Program-made: the position numbers and the translations under genes | The notes under the pieces: model-generated | Told to the model about the DNA's origin: nothing | Database searches by the model: none | The model's input: only the letters and a program-made list of their open reading frames with translations | Part shown: one piece after another, positions 40,601 through 47,159 of the stretch | Layout of the letters: every line of letters begins with the position of its first letter | Position numbering within the stretch: the first letter of the stretch is position 1 | Assembly: GCA_003252455.1 (NCBI GenBank) | Contig: QKED01000006.1 | Location: 27,641 to 91,640, forward strand | Direction of reading: 5' to 3' | DNA length: 64,000 bases | DNA from: Gammaproteobacteria bacterium | GTDB lineage: Bacteria > Pseudomonadota > Gammaproteobacteria > Thiohalomonadales > Thiohalomonadaceae

Positions 40601-43600
40601 GCGAGGTTGATAGCGACGCTACCCACGCTGGTGGTGGTGCCATCACTGAGGGTATAGGTAAAGTTGTCGAGGCCCGAATAGCCGCTCGCTGGTGTGTAGC
40701 TGAAGTCACCGTTCGCGGCGATGCTCACGGTAGCACCGTTGGTCGTGGTGAAGTCGACCGCGACGGCGTTCAGTGGGTCTAGGTCCACATCGCTGTCGTT
40801 AATCAGCAGGTTACCGGTAATGGCGAGATCCTGGTCTCCGCTGAAGTTATCGGCCACGGCGATCGGGGCATCGTTGACCGGTGTGAGGGTCAGGGTGACC
40901 CGTCCCAAAACTAGGCTGCTGCCGTCACTCAGGCGGTAGTCGAAACTGTCCTCGCCGTGGTAATCGGCCATCGGGGTGTAGGTGAACTGGCCGAGGCTAT
41001 CGATGTTCACTCTGGCACCCTGAGTGGTGGTAATCACCTCGGACACAACGCTAAGGTTGTCACCATCCACATCGCTATCGTTTGAGAGAACTTCGCCGTT
41101 TATCACGGCGTCTTCCTCTCCGTTGAAGCTGTCTGGCACGGCCACGGGGGCGTCGTCTACAGGGGCGATGTTAAGGGTAACGTTACCGAGGCTGACCACG
41201 GTGCCGTCAGTGAGCTGGTATTGGAAGGTATCGGTGCCGTTGAAGTTACTCAGCGGTGTGTAGAGGAAGGTGCCCTCGGTTGCGATGACTACGGAGCCAC
41301 CGGCAGTGGTCGTGATGCTTTCGGCGATCAGCGTGATGGGGTCGCCGTCGGCATCAGAGTCGTTAGAGATGAGGTTTTGGTTGAGGGGGGTGTCCTCGAC
41401 ACCGTTGAAGCTATCGGCCACTGCCGATGGCGCGTCGTTCAGCCCCTGCACGGTGAGTGTCAGCACCGCCGTACTCTCTGCCCCGAGGGCGTCGGCGAGT
41501 ACATACTCATAGGCTAGGGTGACGGACATCGCCTTGCTCATCGTGGCGAAGAATGCGTCTGGGAGGTACTGCAGGCTCTGGCCGTCGCTACTGACGCCCA
41601 TCGTGCCATAGGGTGTGGCACTGGTCAGGTTCACCGAGACGATGTGCAGCGCGTCGCCCTGGTCGGGGTCACTGTCGTTCGCCAACACGTCGAGGGTGAC
41701 GGCGGTCATATCCTCGTCGAAGCTGTAGCTATCGTCGACGGCGACCGGGGGGCGGTTGTTGAGGCTGACCTCCAGGGTAACGGTGCCGCTGCTGGTGGTG
41801 AGGCCATCGCTGACCCTGTAGTTGAAGCTGTCGCTGCCGGTGAAACCGGACGGGGCGGTGTAGGTGAAACTCCCGTTGTCCACCACGACCGTGCCCCCTT
41901 GGGCGCTGTTGCTGTCGAGGTCGAACAGGGTGAGGGTGTCACCGTCCACGTCGATGTCGTTGGCGATGGGCGAGAGCCCGGCGGTGAAGGGGGTGTCGCC
42001 GAGGAGGCTGTAGCTGTCGGGGATGGCCACCGGGGCGTCGTTGACCGGACGTAGGGTGAATGTCACCTGCCCCTGGCTCTCCAGTGCGCCATCGCTCAGG
42101 GTGTAACTGACCTGGTCGTTGCCGTTGTAGTCCTGCACCGGGGTATAGGTGAACTGACCGTTGGTGCTCAGGTCGAGACGACCGCCTTGGCTGGTGGTGT
42201 AGATGCCGGCGACGGCGCTCAGGGGGTCGCCCTCGGGGTCGCTGTCGTTGCTCAGCAGATTACCCTCGATGGGGGTGTCTTCGTCGCCGAGCAGGTTATC
42301 GGGCTGTGCGTTGGGGGCGTCGTTGCTACCGGTGACGGTGATCTGAATACGTGCGCTGGCCGTGGCGCCGCTGGCGTCCTGCAGCGTGTAGCCGAGCTGC
42401 TCGATGAGGGTCTCGCCAGCGCCCAGTCCGTTGGCGCTCGGTGGTGGGGTGTAGCTGAGCAGGCCCGCGCCATCAATGAGTGCCGTCCCCTGCAGCGTGC
42501 TGGTGTCCAGTGCCGCCAGGCTGAGGGTGTCGCCCAGGTCCACATCCGAGTCATTCTCCCGGGGGTCGAACAGGCTCGCCACGCTCTCCTCGCCGACACT
42601 GTAGCTGTCGTCCTGCGCCACAGGGGCGGTGTTGGTGTAGGCGACGCTGAGGGTGACCGTGGCCACGGCACTGAGCTGGCCGTCGCTCACGCTGTAGGTG
42701 AAGCTGTCGAGACCGCTGTAGCCGGTAGGCGAGGTGTAGGTGAAGGTCCCGTCACCGTGATTCACCACGCTGCCACCCTGTACCGAACTGCCCTGCATGT
42801 CCGTCAGGGTCAAGGGGTCGCCGTCGGGGTCGCTGTCGTTGCTGAGCACGCTGCTGCTGGTGAAGGGTGAGCCGGCCGCTATCCCGCTGAAGCTGTCGTT
42901 CTGTGGGCGTGGGGCGTCGTTGACCCCGCTGAGGGTGAAGGTGACGAGCGCGCTGCTACTGAGCATGCCATCACTCACCCCGTAGGTGTACTGGTCGGTG
43001 CCGACGAAATCCGCTGGGGGGGTGTAGGTGAAGGCCCCGTCGTTGCCGAGCTCGATCTGTCCCCCCTGGGTGGTGGTGAAGAGCCCAACGATGGTGCCGA
43101 GCGTGTCGCCATCCACATCCTCATCGTTGGCCAACAGGTTACCCATGAGGGGGGTGTCTTCAATGCCGCTGTAGCTGTCGGCAACGGCGACGGGGGCGTC
43201 GTTGACCGGCTCCACTTGGAACTCGATGGTGCCGGTGGCGCTGCCACTGGTGCCGTCACTGATTACATAGGTGGTGCTATCGGTACCGAAGAAGTTGGCC
43301 GGCGGCGCGTAGATGTACTCGCCGTTGTCGACCTCGTTGGCCAGATAGAGGTAGCCACCCGCGCTGGTGGTACGCTGGATCGATTCGAGCACCAGGGTGC
43401 CGCCGGTCCCCGGTAGGTCGTTGGCCATCGGCATGAAGGGGCCGATGGGCTGGTCCTCGTAGCCGAGCAGGGTGTCCTTTACCGCGAGCAGGGTATCGCC
43501 GTTGCTGATGGTGAAGAGGACTTCGGTCTGCAGTGAGAGGCCGCCGTCGTCGGTCACGCGCAGGGTCAGGCTGTCGTTGCCTTGATAACCCACCACGCTC

Positions 43601-44559
43601 TGGTAGTAGAGCCCCTCGCCCGCGATGAACTCGGCGCTACCGTGGCTCGGTCCGCCGGTGACGGCGAAGGTGTGGCTGTCGCCCACATCCAGCTCCACCA
43701 CCTGGGGTAGGTAGGGGCCACCCTGTAGTCCGGTGGTGAGACTGATGGGGCCAAGACGCAACTGCGTCGGCGCGCGGTTGGTGTGGATGAAGCGTGGGTA
43801 GCCATCGTTGCTCGGGCTCACCCCCTCTTGCTGGTCGGGTACGCCATCACCATCGGCGTCGCTGTCCTGGGAGTTGATGAGGCCGCCCTGGTCGATGTCC
43901 GGCAGTGCCTGACCCAGATTGGTGAAGAGATCTTCGTACGTGTCACACAGGCCATCACCATCACTGTCGACCTGGTTGTCGGCGTCGAGCGGGCAGTTGG
44001 GGTCGCTGGCGGCGCTCGGTAGTGCGGGGTCCACGTCCACCTGCAACAGCATGGGCAGGTTCAGGCTGGCACTGCTCAACTGGGAGGGGGTGAGGGCGCT
44101 ACTGGCGCTGTAGAGGCGATAGCCGCTGCTGCTGTAGGCAGTGACGGTAAAGGTGAGCGTTACGTCGTTGGGTACGCCGAGGGTGACACGGGTGTCGTCG
44201 AGTAGCAGGCTTTTGTCGCCCACCTCTCCGTCGAGGGTGAAGCGCCCCTCGTTGTACTCACTGTTGATGCGCGCGGAGTCGTAGCCGCCCCCCTCCACGC
44301 GCAGGGTGATGCGGCTGAGGTTGGGGTAGGCATCGCTGATGGCGGCGGCCCGCGCCGCGCGGACCATGCCCGCTAGCAGTTCACCGAAGGCCGACGGCAC
44401 GGTCGCCTGTGCCAGGGTCTGACTCGACGCCCCTGGTGGGGTGATGTCGATGGTCACCTCGCTCTGCGACGAATACTGCGGCTCGACGCCACAGCCGGCG
44501 AGGCCGACCATGAGCGCCGCGAGGAGCGTGAGACGGTGGGGCGGGATCAGACTAGACAT
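31639..44559 (-). CDS. Giant surface lipoprotein of module A (about 20 tandem-95 repeats, MAM-like units, beta-helix)
   Basis: 4306 aa in one uninterrupted frame. Lipobox LAGC gives lipid Cys23. Residues about 30-185 form the same N-terminal domain as the module B giant (EGGGY ... INSEYNEGRFT). Thrombospondin type 3 motifs are at about 195-250, followed by about 20 tandem-95/cadherin-like repeats (about 350-2350; NDAPVAxxDSYS ... NDSDxDGD ... FSYTP ... DSFTYxVSDG). Then come a beta-rich region starting WTGATSNTWESDLNW (2353), four MAM-like units alternating with Asp-rich thrombospondin repeats (2780-3700), a right-handed beta-helix (about 3720-4200) and a final Ig-like domain ending in ILLKW. 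The size exceeds 400 kDa. It lies 58 bases after the FecR gene. It is probably an adhesin or matrix protein; ligand unknown. Confidence 0.88.
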   Translation of the reverse strand: MSSLIPPHRLTLLAALMVGLAGCGVEPQYSSQSEVTIDITPPGASSQTLAQATVPSAFGELLAGMVRAARAAAISDAYPNLSRITLRVEGGGYDSARINSEYNEGRFTLDGEVGDKSLLLDDTRVTLGVPNDVTLTFTVTAYSSSGYRLYSASSALTPSQLSSASLNLPMLLQVDVDPALPSAASDPNCPLDADNQVDSDGDGLCDTYEDLFTNLGQALPDIDQGGLINSQDSDADGDGVPDQQEGVSPSNDGYPRFIHTNRAPTQLRLGPISLTTGLQGGPYLPQVVELDVGDSHTFAVTGGPSHGSAEFIAGEGLYYQSVVGYQGNDSLTLRVTDDGGLSLQTEVLFTISNGDTLLAVKDTLLGYEDQPIGPFMPMANDLPGTGGTLVLESIQRTTSAGGYLYLANEVDNGEYIYAPPANFFGTDSTTYVISDGTSGSATGTIEFQVEPVNDAPVAVADSYSGIEDTPLMGNLLANDEDVDGDTLGTIVGLFTTTQGGQIELGNDGAFTYTPPADFVGTDQYTYGVSDGMLSSSALVTFTLSGVNDAPRPQNDSFSGIAAGSPFTSSSVLSNDSDPDGDPLTLTDMQGSSVQGGSVVNHGDGTFTYTSPTGYSGLDSFTYSVSDGQLSAVATVTLSVAYTNTAPVAQDDSYSVGEESVASLFDPRENDSDVDLGDTLSLAALDTSTLQGTALIDGAGLLSYTPPPSANGLGAGETLIEQLGYTLQDASGATASARIQITVTGSNDAPNAQPDNLLGDEDTPIEGNLLSNDSDPEGDPLSAVAGIYTTSQGGRLDLSTNGQFTYTPVQDYNGNDQVSYTLSDGALESQGQVTFTLRPVNDAPVAIPDSYSLLGDTPFTAGLSPIANDIDVDGDTLTLFDLDSNSAQGGTVVVDNGSFTYTAPSGFTGSDSFNYRVSDGLTTSSGTVTLEVSLNNRPPVAVDDSYSFDEDMTAVTLDVLANDSDPDQGDALHIVSVNLTSATPYGTMGVSSDGQSLQYLPDAFFATMSKAMSVTLAYEYVLADALGAESTAVLTLTVQGLNDAPSAVADSFNGVEDTPLNQNLISNDSDADGDPITLIAESITTTAGGSVVIATEGTFLYTPLSNFNGTDTFQYQLTDGTVVSLGNVTLNIAPVDDAPVAVPDSFNGEEDAVINGEVLSNDSDVDGDNLSVVSEVITTTQGARVNIDSLGQFTYTPMADYHGEDSFDYRLSDGSSLVLGRVTLTLTPVNDAPIAVADNFSGDQDLAITGNLLINDSDVDLDPLNAVAVDFTTTNGATVSIAANGDFSYTPASGYSGLDNFTYTLSDGTTTSVGSVAINLAYVNQPPIANSDTFDLNEGSSTTRLEVLNNDTDPDVGDNLTLVSVVHSGLYDWATITLSADQTALVFNASSRFDTLKVNETIPMEYTYTVQDSAGNQANAVATITVHGVNNAPVALNDSYSFDEDIPTTSLSVLDNDYDTDGTFTITGLTRLSGTLGTLAIATDGLGLELTLGSADTVYLRAGLTQDQVFEYTISDDGGVSTTGQVTINLYGVDHPPVATADSYNVDEDNTLDGAVLGNDLDPDDDSLTVVAGNITTTTGVTLSMSMDGTFSYTPPANFSGSDTFQYQLTDAISTVTGNVTITVNPVNDAPSAVSDSYTLNEEGTLNGNLLDNDSDIEGTPLSAVAETVTTAAGVALTINGDGSFSYTPPSDFFGNDSASYQVTDGALTTLGTVTFTVLNVNDAPVANADSYSLDEDGTLTENLLTNDTDADDDTLSVTPGSSTTSNGAQVVINGDGSFSYTPAANFNGADSFTYTVSDGLLSATGSVTLTVVAVNDAPIANDDSYSLDEDANLIQTTLLDNDSDAEGDPLSTLVQSGTTSKGGSYSIDAIGGFSYTPAVDFFGSDSFTYQVSDGAATSSATVNLTINGVNDAPQVGDDSYTGSEDQVLAKSDLLANDMDPEGDPLSTVAESVVSVSGASVVIDANGGFSYTPPSNFYGADSFTYRVTDGNATGSGTVSLLLASVNDAPTPVADSFTLVEDGTLSNQELLLNDTDPDDDTLTTVASSFTSPAGASVTIDSAGLMSYISASDYSGVDTFSYEVSDGQLVVSANITVTVTPVNDAPVIAGAYSFPPTDEDTLGSALTVADIIGGAGLIYSDADVGDAQGLAIDQTSGLGRWEWSSDGSTWNEVLVGSAASGVSLLLNGTARLRYVPDGLQGESATLSVSGWDLTSQSSGSSLLISTRGGESAYSSAAVTLTQVVNAVNDAPVLAVGVNNPILASLDEDSPYYTGILTSAVSDPEGDPLTLYLVGTSSQYGGSLTDEGDGSFTYQPPSHFIGEDRFTLRFDDGNSGYYDLVVQLTVNPSLPAGFTKSWTGATSNTWESDLNWYPSGVPGSADSIYVGAGRTNYPLHSTATTLTSLGMADGASMDLGGTTLTLLGSVDIACSSNCMSNGSLVLSGASSVVSGNLPTTLISGTAYVQNGTVPNQITGDLTISGHLELANGDTLTVNGNLDTLGSGTLAMFGLPVPLLTVSGNATFASNPQADKLLAGVLSVGGNFTQTSQALAFAPPSGSGLTVELTNPSGQRVSFANPDVSGTGSHFAHLSLLTAGPFDLLSSVVVEGELTGDPSAPPQFVGVGLPMSVATVTLDAATFSNLPLKLSGDVAAFNNIVFQDMDPTANQLTLAFDGISASFDNVSFLTVPSDGLYIYGTGPNIISLYNAMPMNGTAKSMVTGDFTLNWGSSTDDSDGDGLSDNDELAIYGTDPLNPDTDNDGFGDRDEVVVSSDPLDATDTPTGPVQGIGMYLDLDTTAGGLYTNGNTWEYGNVYNGPMRAHLGSNVWATSIDANYSNNATAELYLPLLDLTGSIAPVFSFRLWADNLGDSNDGLTLEYHNPDTQQWETLTPSVTGYDSLPVGSGGGWGQVGYADAYSLVLVDLSALPKSTVQLRLVYRSNADINGPGAYIDELRLDEEASDADDDGLSGIIAEYTTYGTDPYAYDSDGDETSDGMEVLSGGNPLNPADNVQLAMSINTVEYFEDGPGTLIPFTHPNGRAIWRTQGDDWAWGSISDIAPWGGHQSGYAWGTGIYGNYGNNREEGLYLPLIDLTAVSDAVLSMRIWSNMQLGDGVTLQRFDPATQGWVTVTPIGTPYDGNSAEGAAWVRQGYNSLYSLMLLDLSGFVDQQVQLRLMLRTDAESTSNGFYLDNLALWQEAYDADDDGLSGTLAEFTTYHTDPFKTDTDEDGVNDGDELNAGTSPINPAETGTTTLTIGTRLTFDDYIGVLAPFYHLTDGAIWSAYQTQWYLTWPYDGIPGRDYSGEGLAWALPGYSTYAENTDESLYLPPLDLTGTTQPILSFRLWNAVADANDGLLMEYYEPMSERWLGLTPTVTEYSQTLLNGDHAWGNVGSGSTYGLVMIDLSDFRGGPLKLRYTLRSDASGGASGAYIDEVRLNEEDTDPDEDGLPGLLNEYQTYGTDPFYYDTDGDGYSDGSELGSGSSPLNPADFPGSAQGMGWFEDLESGSGGLASFVSQPGLALWGRGNLLWQYGYAETGPGTAWSGSYIWATDPYSNYSPQTTASLYLPPLDLSGSSHPTLSLRLWSRTADSNDGTNLEYFDQGLGLWIALNPALPGYNGLADGEPVWSSVFSDSGSYTLMVAYLDALIPDSPVALRLTFHSDGSGEESGAFIDNLRLDEEGYDLDGDGIVGILAEYQTYGTDPFDVDSDGDTYPDNHEISASTDPLKGSDYPPGTDVGSAYGNAQIDATTVWSLSGSPYRIYSDVTVYKTLTIEAGVVAKFDASVGLSVESGGTLNVNGASYAAGEVLFTSIKDDTIAGDSNDDGGATLPAVEDWSVVQFADGSSGQMSYSRIRHCVGGLYILGSSPTINDLAVDNCWSGMMVAGSTNAANPLVSNLTLNLSDAETGLYIEGLTAASVAPVFSGQNLIAGGTQTAASQGIHILGASAQPTLSGFDVSGYTYGMKVDSGAVTLRDSTLHHNLNAGAYFTGSPSKSVSVLFNAVNHNGTGLIIDALADGGRFDHNLIRGNTNPEGAAGGIALYNIDTTPLFSNNLVIENKASSAGGIYSTLSNAKFLGNTIADNLGGMVGLGGGVTIMMDNGSVFSDNIIFGNDDGDGSSNAGDDVYLVEASLTSDYNITADGSLSGSNDLVAEGGNLFTTFWYLDNSVANPAIDSGSTTQLPSYLTELSVATTDLDGKPDTAQSDALDRGYHHDGAYVLTDPRHSALFARDADLSMSSSTEIVFIPRDADGNPVGPGHDVKLIRTPALGLLGAVQDNGNGTYVATFTTSAISPAEASLYVVIDGYSHADYPILLKW
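33380..36250 (-). repeat. Four MAM-like/thrombospondin units of about 715 bp in the module A giant gene
   Basis: The YLPPLDL or YLPLLDL block recurs at about 33890, 34606, 35321 and 36041. Each unit ends in an Asp-rich thrombospondin type 3 segment of the form TYGTDPFxxDxDGD. Copies are clearly homologous in protein but more diverged in DNA than the five units of module B. Confidence 0.8.
37520..43520 (-). repeat. Array of about 20 tandem-95/cadherin-like repeats of about 290-300 bp
   Basis: Each repeat encodes about 95-100 residues starting NDAPxAxxDSY, with a NDSDxDGD calcium-type loop and an SFTYxVSDG strand. Counting the DSY/DSF starts by eye gives 18 clear copies and two divergent ones at the C-terminal side. 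A few members (starting NRPPVAVDDSY or NQPPIANSDTF) are longer variants, and these longer copies recur at intervals rather than in one block. Confidence 0.8.
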
Positions 44560-44590
44560 AGGTGTGTTCCATCATCGCTGCAAACGAACG

Positions 44591-44609
44591 TCCCCCGCAG
44601 GGCGGGGGA
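44591..44609 (-). other. Hairpin between FecR gene and giant gene of module A
   Basis: TCCCCCGC (44591-44598), loop AGG, GCGGGGGA (44602-44609): a perfect 8-bp GC stem lying 9 bases past the FecR stop in the 58-base gap. On the minus strand it is followed by CGTTCGTTTG, not a clean U run. It could reduce or adjust expression of the giant gene relative to the two upstream genes. Module B has no comparable stem in its 16-base gap. Confidence 0.5.
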
Positions 44610-44617
44610 GGGCGGCC

Positions 44618-45583
44618 TCAGGGTGCCGGGATCTGTATCTCTATGGGCAATACGACGCGGTTCTCCACGCCGATCGGCGGGGCCGGTGGTGGCGGTGGCG
44701 AAGGCGGCGCTGGGCTGCCGAGCAGGGGAGGGAGGTTTCCCGGGCTCGGCGGTGGCGGTGGCGGTGGGGTCTCGGGAGGGGGCGGCGGGGGTCCCGCGCC
44801 GAGGGCGGGCGGTATGCCCGTGCCACCGTTTCCGGGGCCGCCAGGCCCGTTGCCTGGGTCTGGGCCCTCGCCGTTATCACCCCCATTGCCCTGACCTCCA
44901 CCGGTCGGGCCGCCGCCACCCTCGACCAGGTGGCGCAGGTCGGTAGACGGGTCGATAGGGGCGGGCGGGGTGGGGCGGGCCCCAGGCAGTACGAGCGTGT
45001 AGGTGTTGGGCTGTACCAGTACGTAACCACGGACCCCGGGGAGGGTACTGCGTACCTGGACCAGACCGCTGTAGGTACGTACCCCGCTAGGACCGGGCTG
45101 TCCACCGCGCGGGGTTGCCTGGACCACCTCCAGATCGGTACCGCGCACCTCGGCCAGCGCCTGAGCGGTGCGGATGGCGTAGCGTCCGCCCCCCACGCGC
45201 TCGCTGACCACGGAACGCACGCGTCCCTGTGCGAGTTGGATCTGTGTGCGCCCCTGACGTTGGTCGAGGGAGAGCTGGTCGATGGTCAGCTCGGTCTCTT
45301 CGCCCAGTTTGAGGATGCTGTCGTCGGCGAGCAGTAGTTTGAGGGCGCTGCCGCTCCCCGTGTAGAGGGTGTCGTTGACGTAGATCGGGTCGCGCAGCTT
45401 GAGCGACTGGCGCTGTCCGTCGGCTACACGCATCACGTCGGCGTGGCCGACCAGCGCGGCGACACGCGCTATGGTCTGCGCCGCGCTCGCCGGGATGGCC
45501 AGCAATAGACAGAGGGCGAGGCTCAGCGCACCCAGTGCACGGCCAAGGTGGCGGTGTTGCGGGAGTAGTCGTAGTCGGTCCAT
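44618..45583 (-). CDS. Secreted FecR-domain protein of module A
   Basis: 321 aa. The ATG at 45583 lies 61 bases inside the TPR gene and has GGAG about 13 bases upstream. The signal peptide cleaves near PASAA|QT (residue 35). The FecR domain (about 37-190) shows AALVGHADVM, LKLLLADDSILKLGEET, QGRVRSVVSE, the ALAEVRGTDLEV core and TYSGLVQV. A Gly/Pro-rich segment with long proline runs (about 215-305) leads to the terminal LPIEIQIPAP, which matches the module B paralogue. It has no membrane helix and no anti-sigma segment. Pro-rich spacers often cross the peptidoglycan layer, so bridging between barrel and giant lipoprotein is conceivable but unproven. Confidence 0.85.
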   Translation of the reverse strand: MDRLRLLPQHRHLGRALGALSLALCLLLAIPASAAQTIARVAALVGHADVMRVADGQRQSLKLRDPIYVNDTLYTGSGSALKLLLADDSILKLGEETELTIDQLSLDQRQGRTQIQLAQGRVRSVVSERVGGGRYAIRTAQALAEVRGTDLEVVQATPRGGQPGPSGVRTYSGLVQVRSTLPGVRGYVLVQPNTYTLVLPGARPTPPAPIDPSTDLRHLVEGGGGPTGGGQGNGGDNGEGPDPGNGPGGPGNGGTGIPPALGAGPPPPPPETPPPPPPPSPGNLPPLLGSPAPPSPPPPPAPPIGVENRVVLPIEIQIPAP

Positions 45584-46998
45584 GTGGACGGGTGCTCCGT
45601 GGTGTTCAAGCTGAAGGAGAGGCTCCAGTGGCGATCGAACGGGTGGCGATAGGCCAGGTCGAGCGCCGCCGACTCCTCCTCGCGTGTGGGGGTGCTGTCG
45701 GGGTAACGATCGGATTGATAGCCGAGGGTGGCGTTCAGTTGGCCCTTGCCGAGCGGGCGGTCGAGGCCGACCGAGGCGCTCAGGCGCTGGAGTTTGAAGT
45801 CGGGGTCAGGGGTCGACTCACTGGCGATGCCCGCCTGCAGGTACCACGACTGCTCATTCGCTTGCGACCAGACATGGCGAAAGGTGACGCTGATCCCCTG
45901 CGGGTCACGACCGCTCAGGCTCGCCGCGTCGTAACTCAGGTCGCTGAACTGAAGGCTGAGGATGCCAAAGCGTTGTGCCCCGAGGCCCATGCCCCAGGCC
46001 CCCCCGAGTAGGTGGCCCGACTGGTAGGCGTCGCCCCCGAGGGTCGCGCTGCGGTAGCGGTAGTAGGCGGCCAGATAGCCGTCGCTCCGATTCTGCTGCC
46101 AATCGATGCCAAGACTGTGGTTGGTGAGGTCGTAGGCGTCGAGTTCACTGTAGCTGTGGTGGTTCAGTTCGTAGGCGAGCAGCAACTTGCGTCGATACTC
46201 GTCGCTGCTAATCAGGTAGCCGCCGCGCAACTCGAACTCTGCCCGGTGGTCACGCTTGCCGCTGGCGTCGATGGTGCTGCTGTCGGCGAAGAGGCCGGCG
46301 TTGCTGTCTTGGGTCACGCCCAGGGTGAGGGCGAGATAGTGGTCGGGGCGGGTGGCCTCGCGCGTATCCAGGTTGATCAGAAGGTCGGCGATAGCGCCAG
46401 CGTAGACGCTCTCCGGGTGGTCGGCCGCCGCTTGGGTGAGGATTGTACGTGCCTTGCCCAGCTCGCCCTGCTGGTAGTGGCAGAAGCCGATAAGGTAGCT
46501 GGCCGAGGCGGCGTACTTGGGGTCCAGCTCGGCGGCGCGGGTGAAGGGGCCGATGGCGCTGGCGTAGGCCTGACGCTTATAGCGTGAGAGGCCCAGGTAG
46601 TAGTGGCTGTCAGCGGCGCTGGGGGCGCGCGCGGTCGCCTCACTAAAGGCGGCCTCGGCTTGGGTGAAATCGCCGAGGCGGTAGTGGAGATAGCCGAGTT
46701 CGTGAGGGTAGTTGGCCAGGGCGTTGCTCTCGGCCGCGAGGGGTTCGAGGGCCTGTAGGGCACGGGCAAATTCGCCCATACGCGAGAGGGTGACGGCGCG
46801 GTAGTAGCGGCTCTGGAGGTCACTCGGGTCACTGATGACGGCGGTTTCGAGGCGTGCCAGGGCGTCCGCATAGCGCCCCTCATCGAGGTCGAAGAGGGCC
46901 TGGGTGAGCAGTACCTCGGAGCGTTCGGTGGCCGACACCGGAGGGCAGATGAGGCCGGCGAGCAGGAGCAGAGGGAGGGTGCGCGAGGGTGGGATCAT
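45523..46998 (-). CDS. TPR protein with predicted C-terminal outer-membrane beta-barrel, module A
   Basis: 491 aa from ATG 46998, which opens a signal peptide (LPLLLLAGLICPPVSA|TE); the frame extends to 47046 without a better site. About five TPR units span 28-200 (ALFDLDEGRYADALARLE, YYRAVTLSRMGEFARALQ, YYLGLSRYKRQAYASAIG). From residue 218 (HYLALTLGVTQDSNAGLF) to the end the sequence has barrel-like alternation with many aromatic residues, closing with NTATLAVHWVR. It is homologous in layout and in the barrel entry motif (L-G-x-x-Q-D-S-N) to the module B protein. It is the promoter-proximal gene of the six-gene run. Slam-like lipoprotein export is the leading hypothesis; a polysaccharide exporter is the alternative. 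Confidence 0.82.
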   Translation of the reverse strand: MIPPSRTLPLLLLAGLICPPVSATERSEVLLTQALFDLDEGRYADALARLETAVISDPSDLQSRYYRAVTLSRMGEFARALQALEPLAAESNALANYPHELGYLHYRLGDFTQAEAAFSEATARAPSAADSHYYLGLSRYKRQAYASAIGPFTRAAELDPKYAASASYLIGFCHYQQGELGKARTILTQAAADHPESVYAGAIADLLINLDTREATRPDHYLALTLGVTQDSNAGLFADSSTIDASGKRDHRAEFELRGGYLISSDEYRRKLLLAYELNHHSYSELDAYDLTNHSLGIDWQQNRSDGYLAAYYRYRSATLGGDAYQSGHLLGGAWGMGLGAQRFGILSLQFSDLSYDAASLSGRDPQGISVTFRHVWSQANEQSWYLQAGIASESTPDPDFKLQRLSASVGLDRPLGKGQLNATLGYQSDRYPDSTPTREEESAALDLAYRHPFDRHWSLSFSLNTTEHPSTWTDYDYSRNTATLAVHWVR

Positions 46999-47159
46999 GG
47001 CAAGAGTCCTGCTTGCTCCAAAGGTACATGCTTGTGGAGTGCCCATTGTATGGGGATTTACCCGCGCCGCAATCGCTACAACGCTGGACGCGCTGTAAAA
47101 GAGTGTAGAAGATCACTTTTTTGCCGGGTGTGTCATGGCCCTGATAGTGAGATATCCCC

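Noticed and set aside
47047..47159. Possible c-di-GMP riboswitch upstream of module A
   Set aside because: No GEMM-type conserved segments were found in the 161-base gap, despite the attraction of c-di-GMP control of an adhesin.
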